The notes under the pieces: generated by a model
The model's input: the letters and a program-made list of their open reading frames with translations, nothing else
Told to the model about the DNA's origin: nothing
Databases searched by the model: none
Shown here: positions 1 through 5,859 of the stretch, piece by piece
Layout of the letters: every line of letters begins with the position of its first letter
Numbering within the stretch: the stretch's first letter is position 1
Assembly: GCA_951800855.1 (NCBI GenBank)
Contig: CATOLC010000049.1
Span: 1-6,624, forward strand
Length of the DNA: 6,624 nucleotides
Reading direction: 5' to 3'
DNA from: an uncultured Ruminococcus sp.
Lineage (GTDB): Bacteria > Bacillota > Clostridia > Oscillospirales > Acutalibacteraceae
Made by a program: the position numbers and the translations under genes

Positions 1-28
1 TAGCACTACTCCTATGACGCCTGGAGAA

Positions 29-799
29 TTAATTTGAGTTTGACTGGCTACGTATATTTATGAGTGTAAAACTTATATATAAACTTACTGCTATCTGGAT
101 AACAAGATAAGAAAAATAAACGGAATTTATGCCCCCTTCCGCTTGTGTCTGAAAGAATATTTCTGGAATACAAAACATAAGGAACGAAACAACTGCTGGA
201 AATCCAAACATTAAAAGTCTCCCGGTTATGTTTTTGCTACCCGGTAACTTAGTAAACACTTTAATTTGATTGAGAAGAAACAAAAGAATAAACGAATCCA
301 TTGCAATTTCATATTGGTCAGGTGTACTGGCTGAAATAGACAAAAACGAAACCATCTTAACTATATACCAGAACACCGGAAAAAATATTAAAATTGGAAC
401 TTTAGAAATTTGATTTTTCCCTAAAAAGTAGCTTACAGCAATAAATATAAAAGTTATAGCTGAAGCAAGAGAAAGAAGTAAAAAACACAAATTTTGGAAA
501 AACTCATTTGAAGAAGTAGGCAAAGTTATTAAATTTACCGCATACCATGCAAACGAAGTTGCAACCAACAAACCGGCAGTACCGAGATACGGATTTTGAT
601 TTATTTCATAAGAAACAGGGCTACGCTTGGAATTTAAAAATACTAAAACCAGAAACAACAGTAATGCAGTAGCCACAAAAATGAAAAAACCCAATGACTT
701 ATCTAAACTAGAACCTGTAAACGACGCAAACAATTTTATTGGCACCATAAAAATAAAAGAAATAATAATAAAAGCAGGCCATAAAAATTTGGATTTCAT
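29..799 (-). CDS. Multi-pass integral membrane protein of unknown function
   Basis: I do not recognise the family. The 256-residue product is very hydrophobic, with about seven or eight predicted membrane spans (roughly residues 7-24, 35-56, 74-93, 100-126, 134-156, 164-180, 195-216 and 226-248) joined by short, mostly basic loops. There are no extracytoplasmic domains of any size and no catalytic motif that I can see, so a role as a small transporter, sensor or structural membrane protein cannot be separated. The start is ATG at 797-799. The only Shine-Dalgarno-like element is a run of six G (809-814, read on the minus strand) nine bases upstream, which is unusual. A good sigma-A promoter lies further upstream, divergent from spoIID. 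The reading frame is open throughout and the stop is TAA, so the gene looks intact. An AGGAG on the minus strand at 9-13 hints at another gene continuing past the left edge. Confidence 0.75.
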   Translation of the reverse strand: MKSKFLWPAFIIISFIFMVPIKLFASFTGSSLDKSLGFFIFVATALLLFLVLVFLNSKRSPVSYEINQNPYLGTAGLLVATSFAWYAVNLITLPTSSNEFFQNLCFLLLSLASAITFIFIAVSYFLGKNQISKVPILIFFPVFWYIVKMVSFLSISASTPDQYEIAMDSFILLFLLNQIKVFTKLPGSKNITGRLLMFGFPAVVSFLMFCIPEIFFQTQAEGGINSVYFSYLVIQIAVSLYISFTLINIRSQSNSN

Positions 800-832
800 T
801 TTAATTAACCCCCCAAAAAAATAGATATAAAA

Positions 833-862
833 ATCATATTTAAATATTTATATGCATACTAA
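833..862 (+). promoter_or_regulatory. Sigma-E type promoter for spoIID
   Basis: ATCATATT (833-840), a 14-base spacer and CATACTAA (855-862) fit the Bacillus/Clostridium sigma-E consensus (roughly TCATATT, about 14 bases, CATACAAT). Start would be near 869, giving a leader of about 70 bases before spoIID at 941. In B. subtilis spoIID is a classical mother-cell sigma-E gene, so match and context support each other. No sigma-A promoter of comparable quality was seen for spoIID. Confidence 0.7.
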
Positions 863-869
863 TTTTGTA

Positions 870-898
870 ATTATATCATTATTTGTCAGCTAAGTCAA
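870..898 (-). promoter_or_regulatory. Sigma-A promoter for the membrane protein gene
   Basis: Read on the minus strand, TTGACT (893-898) is followed by a 17-base spacer and a perfect TATAAT (870-875). Transcription would start near 863 and run leftward into the gene starting at 799. The match is 5/6 plus 6/6 at ideal spacing. It overlaps the spoIID promoter on the other strand. Confidence 0.65.
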
Positions 899-940
899 TA
901 TCGCTATATTTAGGATTTTCTCATAGGAAGTGAATAGGAA

Positions 941-1939
941 ATGCTGTTTAATATAAAAAGGAATTTAATTTTAGGAATAAGTATGTTTTTACTTATGATT
1001 TTTATTCCACTTTTACCGATTGCTTTTAATAAAAAAAATATATTTAAAGAAAACAGCTCCGAAAATCTGATTAACTCACCTAGCGAAGACTATTTTTATA
1101 TATTTGATGAGTCGTCCAAAAAAAATTTAAAAATCCCTGAAAGAGAATTTCTTTATGCAACGGTTGCGACAGAAATGCCAGTCTCTTTTGAAATGGAAGC
1201 TTTAAAAGCTCAATCTGTAGCTGCATATACATATTTTAGCCGAGCACGAGAGAATTTTAGAAAGAAAAACGGAGAAGGGCAGTCAGAAATCACTGTGAAT
1301 TCAGAAAAATGGGAATATTATGCATCTTGTGCACAGCTTAAGGAAAAATGGGGAGACAAATTCGAAGAAAGGTACAACAAAATAAAAAGTGCAGTCGACA
1401 GCGTTTTCGGAGAAGTTCTGGAAGATAATGGTAATCTTATATTAGCCGTTTATCACGCAATGTCTTCTGGGGAAACAGAAAGCTCCAAGGATATATTCGG
1501 AGGCGACCTTAAGTATCTTACAAACGTTTCAAGTCCAGGTGACAAAGAAGCTAAGGGTTATGAAACTTCTGCCGAATTCAAGATGGAAGAGTTCAAAGAA
1601 ATAGTAAAGAAAGCGTGGGAAGACTCAAAATTTGAAGGAGCTCCCGAAAACTGGATAAAAGATATAGAAAGGACAAAGGCCGGAGGAGTAAAAAGCTTAA
1701 CGATATGCTCCCATAAAACCACAGGGAGAGAAGTAAGAGCAATATTTTCACTTCGTTCTGCTGATTTTGATATTAATTATCGTAATGAAAAGTTTATATT
1801 CACAGTTAAAGGATATGGGCACGGAGTAGGAATGAGCCAATATGGTGCACAGTTTATGGCAAAACAGGGTGCAGATTATAAAAATATACTTTCATGGTAT
1901 TATCCTGGAACTGTACTTGTGAACCGAAAAAAATTATAA
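941..1939 (+). CDS. spoIID: Stage II sporulation protein D, lytic transglycosylase
   Basis: SpoIID is the membrane-anchored lytic transglycosylase of the engulfment machinery. In B. subtilis it works with the amidase SpoIIP and with SpoIIM, cutting glycan strands whose stem peptides have been removed so that the mother-cell membrane can move round the forespore. The 332-residue product has a short basic N-terminus, one transmembrane anchor (about residues 8-29), then the extracytoplasmic SpoIID domain. Diagnostic blocks are TEMP...EALKAQSVAAYTY (77-98), in which E78 matches the family's catalytic glutamate, YHAMSSGETESS (171-182), and near the C-terminus GYGHGVGMSQYGAQ (291-304) followed by WYYPGT (319-324). 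Length is normal for the family (B. subtilis about 343). Cys130 lies where a zinc cysteine has been described in the C. difficile protein, but no histidine follows it closely, so zinc binding is uncertain. Start is ATG with AGGAAG ten bases upstream, and expression is likely sigma-E dependent. The gene looks intact. Confidence 0.95.
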   Translation: MLFNIKRNLILGISMFLLMIFIPLLPIAFNKKNIFKENSSENLINSPSEDYFYIFDESSKKNLKIPEREFLYATVATEMPVSFEMEALKAQSVAAYTYFSRARENFRKKNGEGQSEITVNSEKWEYYASCAQLKEKWGDKFEERYNKIKSAVDSVFGEVLEDNGNLILAVYHAMSSGETESSKDIFGGDLKYLTNVSSPGDKEAKGYETSAEFKMEEFKEIVKKAWEDSKFEGAPENWIKDIERTKAGGVKSLTICSHKTTGREVRAIFSLRSADFDINYRNEKFIFTVKGYGHGVGMSQYGAQFMAKQGADYKNILSWYYPGTVLVNRKKL

Positions 1940-2035
1940 ATGTGAATATTATTCCAAAATTGTAAAAAAATTACCATAATAAAGGATAATGATTTTATAT
2001 GATAGGATAAAAAAATATTTGAAGGAGTAATTAAA

Positions 2036-3064
2036 ATGGAAAACAGCCAGGAAACAGAAAAAAACTTTAAAGAAAATAAAAAGATTGTTTTCAGTGCAAT
2101 TCAGCCAAGCGGGGCAATGACTCTTGGAAATTATCTAGGTGCCATTAAAAGCTGGAACCAGATGCAGGACAAATACCGCTGTATTTTTGCATTAGCTGAT
2201 TTGCACACAATCACCGTGCGGCAAAATCCAGAAAATTTTAGAAAAAATACTTTGGAGCTTTATGCTCTACTTCTAGCATGCGGAATTGACCCGGACAAAA
2301 ATCTATTTTTTATACAGAGCCATGTACATACACATACGGAATTAGCATGGATACTGGATTGTTACACTCAGTTCGGTGAACTTAGCAGAATGACACAGTT
2401 TAAAGATAAATCTAAAAAGTATGCAGATAACATAAACGCTGGACTTTTTTCTTACCCAGCTCTCATGGCAGCAGACATCTTACTATATAACACCGATTTA
2501 GTCCCTGTAGGAGAAGATCAGAAACAGCATATGGAACTCACAAGAAACATTGCCCAAAGATTTAATGGAATTTATGGCGATACATTTACACTGCCAGAGG
2601 CTTTTATTCCAAAAACCGGAGCTAAAGTTATGTCCCTGCAAAATCCTTCGGCAAAAATGTCCAAATCCGACACAACTCCTAATTCTTGCGTTCTTCTTAT
2701 GGACAGCCCAGATGCCATAATGAAAAAATTCAAAAAAGCAGTAACTGATTCAGACTCTCAAATAAAATTTAAACAAAATGAAAAAACCGGAATTAATAAC
2801 TTAATAAACATTTATTCAACTGTATGTGGAAAAAGTCTTGAGGAAACAGAAAACGAGTTTGATGGTAAGGGCTATGGAACTTTTAAAATTGCCGTTGCAG
2901 AAGCCGTAATTGGTACACTAAGACCAATCCAGGCAAAATTTAAGGAATATATCTCTGACCCTGGATATTTGCAGGAAAAATATACTCAAGGAGCTCTTGC
3001 AGCACTTGATATTTCAAGCAGTACGCTAAAAAAAGTTAAAGAAAAAATAGGATTTATTTTATAA
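2036..3064 (+). CDS. trpS: Tryptophanyl-tRNA synthetase
   Basis: This cytoplasmic class Ic aminoacyl-tRNA synthetase charges tRNA(Trp) with tryptophan using ATP. At 342 residues it is the usual bacterial length. The Rossmann fold begins at IVFSAIQPSG (17-26), followed by the HIGH-equivalent region ending LGNYLGA (30-36). The class I signature KMSKS is intact at 207-211. Also visible are the ADLHT block, the QSHVHTHTELAW segment, and VPVGEDQKQHMELTR, which contributes to the tryptophan/ATP pocket. The chosen ATG has AAGGAG eight bases upstream (2022-2027). It adds about 15 polar residues before the conserved core compared with many homologues, but no better internal start exists. The gene follows spoIID in the same direction after 96 bases. 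That gap has no terminator and is too short for a T-box leader, so read-through from the spoIID promoter is possible. I see no strong promoter in it. Confidence 0.97.
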   Translation: MENSQETEKNFKENKKIVFSAIQPSGAMTLGNYLGAIKSWNQMQDKYRCIFALADLHTITVRQNPENFRKNTLELYALLLACGIDPDKNLFFIQSHVHTHTELAWILDCYTQFGELSRMTQFKDKSKKYADNINAGLFSYPALMAADILLYNTDLVPVGEDQKQHMELTRNIAQRFNGIYGDTFTLPEAFIPKTGAKVMSLQNPSAKMSKSDTTPNSCVLLMDSPDAIMKKFKKAVTDSDSQIKFKQNEKTGINNLINIYSTVCGKSLEETENEFDGKGYGTFKIAVAEAVIGTLRPIQAKFKEYISDPGYLQEKYTQGALAALDISSSTLKKVKEKIGFIL

Positions 3065-3223
3065 GATATAATTGAAAAAATTTTTTGTAATTTAAATAAA
3101 AATAGGCACAAAAGTATAAAATGTAATGCTTAAACTTTTCTCTGCTAGTATATTGAATATTTTGTAGGTTCTATGCAAAAAGCACGCAAGATATGTGTGT
3201 TTTGTAAAGTATTTGTTAATATA

Positions 3224-3350
3224 GGAAGTCCCCTAAAAAAGAGAAACGAAAAATTGCAGAAAATACATTTTTTAAACCGGCATTCTTTTCTAATGTATTC
3301 GAGATAAAAAATTAAACTTGATAATTAATTCTTTTTCAATCAGACACTTC
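3224..3350. repeat. Possible degenerate foldback element (weak)
   Basis: The left end GGAAGTCCCCTAAAAAAGAG (from 3224) and the right end, which reads GAAGTGTCTGATTG on the minus strand (from 3350), are loosely inverted copies. They also loosely resemble the ends of the better element at 3856-3984, which is almost the same size (127 against 129 bp). The clean end match is only about five to six bases; the rest is A-rich. No target duplication is evident. It could be chance similarity in AT-rich DNA. Confidence 0.2.
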
Positions 3351-3368
3351 TCTAAATTTAAAAATTTA

Positions 3369-3397
3369 TTAACAAACAACAATGCTGATAATATACT
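3369..3397 (+). promoter_or_regulatory. Sigma-A promoter for the small secreted protein gene
   Basis: TTAACA (3369-3374), a 17-base spacer and TATACT (3392-3397) give a near-consensus sigma-A promoter. The predicted start near 3404 leaves a leader of about 43 bases containing GGAG (3435-3438), eight bases before the ATG at 3447. Confidence 0.6.
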
Positions 3398-3402
3398 TAC
3401 GT

Positions 3403-3418
3403 ATGTGTGTACACGCAT
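3403..3418. promoter_or_regulatory. Operator-like palindrome at the predicted start site
   Basis: ATGTGTGT at 3403-3410 meets its inverted copy ACACGCAT at 3411-3418 with no spacer. Fifteen of the 16 positions fit two-fold symmetry apart from one T/G pair. It sits on the predicted transcription start just downstream of the -10 box, a typical repressor position. With no loop it is unlikely to be an RNA hairpin. The binding protein is unknown. Confidence 0.35.
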
Positions 3419-3446
3419 TATTTTTAATTTGATTGGAGTTTAGAAC

Positions 3447-3815
3447 ATGAAACATAAAAAAGTATTGTGTAGTTTTGCTACATTTTTGATGGCTTGTGCC
3501 TTTTCCACTTCTATAGCGGTATTTACCCCCTGCGATGTCCAGCAAGCTAGAAATATAGCTGCCAATAGGGCTCCCCTGCGTAATGCTGCAGAGCCTTATT
3601 TAGATGCTCGACGTCAATATTATCAGGAAACATTAAATCATTTAACGGATGTGCAAAATATGGGATTTGCAATATATCGTAGAAGTATTGATTATAAGTG
3701 GGACATTCACAATATTCCTGTTTTAAATAGAATGCATCCTGCAGGAACAAATTTTCAGGCAACTATAGATGATGCTATCGGTTTATATAGTTTTCTTTTG
3801 CAAAACCCACAATAA
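3447..3815 (+). CDS. Small secreted or lipid-anchored protein of unknown function
   Basis: I do not recognise this 122-residue protein. It starts with a basic n-region (MKHKK) and a hydrophobic stretch to about residue 28, so it is very probably exported. LMAC at 14-17 could be a lipobox with Cys17 as lipid attachment site, but the hydrophobic run continues past it, so ordinary cleavage near residues 24-30 is an equal possibility. The mature part is rich in Arg, Asn, Gln and Tyr and has a single lysine (K84), quite unlike the lysine-rich neighbours, and it uses several CGN arginine codons. It looks mostly helical in its first half, with no repeats or catalytic motif. The gene has its own sigma-A promoter, an operator-like palindrome and GGAG eight bases before the ATG. 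It stands alone between repeat-like elements, which together with its composition suggests it may have been acquired. A remnant of a longer surface protein is an alternative. Confidence 0.6.
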   Translation: MKHKKVLCSFATFLMACAFSTSIAVFTPCDVQQARNIAANRAPLRNAAEPYLDARRQYYQETLNHLTDVQNMGFAIYRRSIDYKWDIHNIPVLNRMHPAGTNFQATIDDAIGLYSFLLQNPQ

Positions 3816-3820
3816 ATAAG

Positions 3821-3857
3821 CCCATCTTAAGGCAATAGCTATGCTTAAAAGATAGGG
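3821..3857. repeat. Long imperfect hairpin just after the small secreted protein gene
   Basis: Starting five bases after the stop codon, CCC-ATCTT-AAG-CA-TAG on the left pairs with CTA-TG-CTT-AAGAT-GGG on the right. This allows single-base bulges (G3832, A3835, A3854) and a two-base bulge (3847-3848). The stem is long and centrally placed for a transcription terminator, but no T-run follows. Its last G residues merge with the left end of the inverted-repeat element at 3856. It may be a terminator whose T-tract was displaced by that element, or a folded mRNA 3' end. Confidence 0.5.
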
Positions 3858-3984
3858 GAGTGTTCAAGAGAAAGATAAATGCTAAATTACTTTGTATAGA
3901 TAAAGCTAAACATTTATGAAAATATTATCTTTAACTTATACTAATTATAGTAAATTTTTTATTTCTCTCTTTTTAGACACTCCC
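3856..3984. mobile_element. 129-bp AT-rich element with GGGAGTGT terminal inverted repeats (MITE-like)
   Basis: GGGAGTGT (3856-3863) is matched by ACACTCCC (3977-3984), a perfect 8-bp terminal inverted repeat. Just inside, the left arm AAGAGAAAGATAAAT resembles the reverse complement of the right arm, AAGAGAGAAATAAA. Weaker symmetry continues for about 50 bases on each side, so most of the element could fold back on itself. It has no coding capacity. Size, AT-richness and ends suggest a non-autonomous miniature element moved by a transposase acting in trans; the end sequence reminds me of IS256-type ends, which is inference. Flanks TTAAAAGAT and TTAATATAT are alike at 7 of 9 positions but the left one does not directly abut the repeat, so there is no clean target duplication. 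A structured non-coding RNA is the alternative. Confidence 0.5.
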
Positions 3985-4145
3985 TTAATATATTATAATG
4001 ATATAACCATTAAATACATCTTTATTATAATTAGAAATTAGAAGGCTGTAATTTGAATAAATTTTTCTGATTTTTTAAGCTATCATACTACAATTTAAAT
4101 TGGCGGATTTTTAATGTTTTTATAAATAAAAGAAGGTTTGTTCTA
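3985..4145. other. Spacer upstream of the GHL10 gene
   Basis: Together with the hairpin and the inverted-repeat element, this completes a 330-base gap without a gene (3816-4145). TATAAT occurs at 3994-3999 with a poor -35 (TTTAGA, 3972-3977, 16-base spacer) inside the end of the repeat element. CATACTA at 4084-4090 resembles a sigma-E/sigma-G -10 box, but no matching -35 sits at the right distance. I cannot assign the promoter of the downstream gene. Confidence 0.4.
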
Positions 4146-5423
4146 ATGTTATTTAATAAATTATTCATAAATAGTATATTTAAGTCTACAAAAACATTTT
4201 CAGCACTTTTTTCTGTGTTTATGCTTTTAGTTACTGTTTCTTTTGCTTCATTTATAATAAAAAATAAAGTTCCGGACCAAAATAGCGAAACTTGCGAAAC
4301 ATTAAATGATGTTCAAAAAGTTTCAGCTCAAAATGCAGAGAAATATAAAACCGAAGAGTCCCAACCAGAAAAAGAAGAGCTAAGAGCTGTCTGGATTCCC
4401 TATCTGGATTTATGTATACAGAATTTCAGCGAAAAAAACTTTAAAAATCATTACATAGAGATTCTAGACAAGGCCGAAAAACTTAAATTAAATACTGTTT
4501 TTGTTCAAGTAAGACCTTCTAGCGACGCTCTTTACCCCTCAAAAATATTTCCATGGTCCCACATATTAACAGGGAAACAAGGTGTAGACCCGGGATTTGA
4601 CCCCTTGAAATTTATGGTAGAAGAAACCCATGCGAGAAATATAAAGTTCCACGCTTGGGTAGTTCCTATGAAAATATCACTTAATAAAAATCTGTGTGAA
4701 ACAAACCCCTGCGTCATATGGAAACGGGATAATCCTGATAAGTTCCAAAAATATGTGATAAAATCTGAAGAATATGCATGTTATGACCCACAATATGAGG
4801 AAGTAAGAAAGTTAATAACTGACGGAGTAAAAGAAATAGTGGAAGGTTATGATGTGGATGGCATAAATTTTGATGACTATTTTTATCCTGCTAATAATTT
4901 GTGGGTAGATGGCAAACAGAAAGCTTCTTCAGAAACCTATATTGATTGCGAAAAAAGGGAAGAAAATATTAATTTATTGATTTCCGAAGTTTACCGTACA
5001 GTAAAATCAGTAAAAAAGGATGTACTTTTCGGGATTTGCCCGCAGGGAAATTTTGATAATTTAAAAAGAGGAGGAGTAAATATTGACACATGGATAAAAA
5101 ATGAAGGTTATGTAGATTATTTATGTCCCGAAATATATACTAATTCTGAAAACCCGGTTCTGCCGTTTGAAAAAGCTGTTTCAGATTGGAAAAAAAGGTG
5201 CACGAATGAAAAAATCAAGCTTTATGCCGGATTAGGACTTTACAAAACGGGAACAAGTCAATATGATAACGGGAGCTGGACTAAATCTAATGATATAATA
5301 AAAAATCAGATTGAATTTTTAAGAAGAGAAGATTATGATGGATTTTCATTGTATTCAAGTGTTTACCTAGATCAAGATGAAAACCAAGGCGAAGTGTTGA
5401 ATATTATGAAAGTTCTAAATTAA
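4146..5423 (+). CDS. GHL10 (DUF187) family membrane-anchored glycosidase-like protein
   Basis: The 425-residue product has an N-terminal hydrophobic anchor or signal (about residues 17-38), a polar linker (39-77), and a GHL10 domain from about residue 78 to the C-terminus. GHL10 is a TIM-barrel glycoside-hydrolase-like family that includes B. subtilis YngK and E. coli DigH (YddW); DigH cleaves peptide-free peptidoglycan strands. Family landmarks are ELRAVWIPYLD (78-88), VFVQVRPSSDALYPS (118-132), FPWSHILTG (135-143) with GFDPL (150-154), FHAWVVP (168-174), DVDGINFDDYFYP (236-248), FGICPQGNFDN (295-305) and DYLCPEIYTN (324-333). D243/D244 and E329 are candidate catalytic acids by position at strand ends; this is inference. 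The protein should act outside the membrane on cell-wall or other glycans. The ATG has GAAGG nine bases upstream. The stop interlocks with the convergent BofC-like gene. It appears complete. Confidence 0.88.
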   Translation: MLFNKLFINSIFKSTKTFSALFSVFMLLVTVSFASFIIKNKVPDQNSETCETLNDVQKVSAQNAEKYKTEESQPEKEELRAVWIPYLDLCIQNFSEKNFKNHYIEILDKAEKLKLNTVFVQVRPSSDALYPSKIFPWSHILTGKQGVDPGFDPLKFMVEETHARNIKFHAWVVPMKISLNKNLCETNPCVIWKRDNPDKFQKYVIKSEEYACYDPQYEEVRKLITDGVKEIVEGYDVDGINFDDYFYPANNLWVDGKQKASSETYIDCEKREENINLLISEVYRTVKSVKKDVLFGICPQGNFDNLKRGGVNIDTWIKNEGYVDYLCPEIYTNSENPVLPFEKAVSDWKKRCTNEKIKLYAGLGLYKTGTSQYDNGSWTKSNDIIKNQIEFLRREDYDGFSLYSSVYLDQDENQGEVLNIMKVLN

Positions 5424-5749
5424 CTGCAATAATCCTCCAAAATACAATTAAGTTCCTGTGAAGATGAAGCAGGAATCCCTTTGCTAAGAAGTTTTTTGTC
5501 TCCTTCCGGGAGTTCACATAACCGAATATCAGTAACCTTAAATGGAATATCGCTATTTTCTTCAAAGATGGCAATATTTCCGTTGTATTCTTTAACCACA
5601 TAAACTAAATTTCTATTGTTCGTCGAAGAATTTGGCTCGGGAATACTTTCATCGCTATTTACTCGATTGAAATATTTAAACCCTATAAACATAGTCCCGC
5701 CAATTAAAAAAATAAAACACAGTCCAAAAATTATAATCATTTTTTTCAT
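5420..5749 (-). CDS. Small membrane-anchored protein with BofC C-terminal-like domain
   Basis: The 109-residue product has one N-terminal membrane anchor (about residues 4-24), a Ser/Asn/Pro-rich linker (30-47) and a compact domain. Its pattern, YVVKEYNGNIAIFEENSD (50-67), then LPEGDKKLLSKGIP (80-93) and a terminal LEDY, parallels the C-terminal domain of B. subtilis BofC (visible GVISTF...LLKGIP...VIEH pattern). BofC is a forespore-made, exported inhibitor of SpoIVB signalling in the pro-sigma-K checkpoint. Here the BofC N-terminal domain is absent and replaced by a membrane anchor, so a checkpoint role is not assured. Many clostridia carry such short proteins. The start ATG (5747-5749) has a strong AGGAGG (5758-5763 on the plus map) eight bases upstream. 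The end overlaps the convergent GHL10 stop codon by four bases. The family link rests on pattern recall, not an alignment. Confidence 0.7.
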   Translation of the reverse strand: MKKMIIIFGLCFIFLIGGTMFIGFKYFNRVNSDESIPEPNSSTNNRNLVYVVKEYNGNIAIFEENSDIPFKVTDIRLCELPEGDKKLLSKGIPASSSQELNCILEDYCS

Positions 5750-5808
5750 AAATTCTCCCTCCTATACAATATATTTTGTGTAAATTGTATTGGTTTATTC
5801 CATATTAA

Positions 5809-5838
5809 ATTATATGTACTAATAGAAATTTTGGGAAA
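5809..5838 (-). promoter_or_regulatory. Weak candidate promoter for the BofC-like gene
   Basis: On the minus strand TTTCCC (5833-5838) is followed by an 18-base spacer and a perfect TATAAT (5809-5814). Only the -10 box is good. Nearer the gene, AATACAAT (5784-5791) resembles a sigma-E -10 box but lacks a convincing -35, so the controlling sigma factor is undecided. Confidence 0.3.
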
Positions 5839-5859
5839 GAGGATATTTATATAAAGAAA

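Larger units (their letters stand above)
3065..3446. other. Gene-poor, AT-rich spacer between trpS and the small secreted protein gene
   Basis: This 382-base stretch has no convincing coding frame on either strand. Just after trpS is an AAAAAATTTTTT palindrome (about 3076-3087), but it lacks G/C pairs and is not a credible intrinsic terminator. Further right are an 8-bp inverted repeat, AATACATT (3262-3269) and AATGTATT (3292-3299), inside a possible degenerate foldback element at about 3224-3350. The right part holds the sigma-A promoter and start-site palindrome of the next gene. Confidence 0.6.

Noticed and set aside
1..28. Ribosome binding site AGGAG (minus strand, 9-13) for a further leftward gene
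   Set aside because: Spacing suggests a start codon just outside the window, so no coding sequence can be shown. It is mentioned only as a hint.
627..824. Plus-strand open frame of 65 codons opposite the membrane protein gene
   Set aside because: It is a shadow of the minus-strand gene: low complexity, Lys/Asn-rich, no ribosome binding site, and it runs into the promoter spacer.
1940..2035. Possible promoter (TTGTAA 1960-1965, GATAAT 1985-1990) or T-box leader for trpS
   Set aside because: The spacer between the boxes is 19 bases and neither box is strong. The 96-base gap lacks room for a T-box and has no specifier stem or terminator/antiterminator pair.
3076..3087. AAAAAATTTTTT palindrome after trpS as terminator
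   Set aside because: The stem contains no G-C pairs and could not form a stable RNA hairpin.
3224..3984. One composite element with ends at 3224 and 3984 enclosing the small secreted gene
   Set aside because: The outer ends align only through A/G-rich low-complexity sequence with a gap, there is no transposase, and no target duplication is visible.
4054..4090. Sigma-G promoter TGAATA ... CATACTA upstream of the GHL10 gene
   Set aside because: Both boxes look right individually, but the spacer is 24 bases instead of about 17-18, so it should not work as a promoter.
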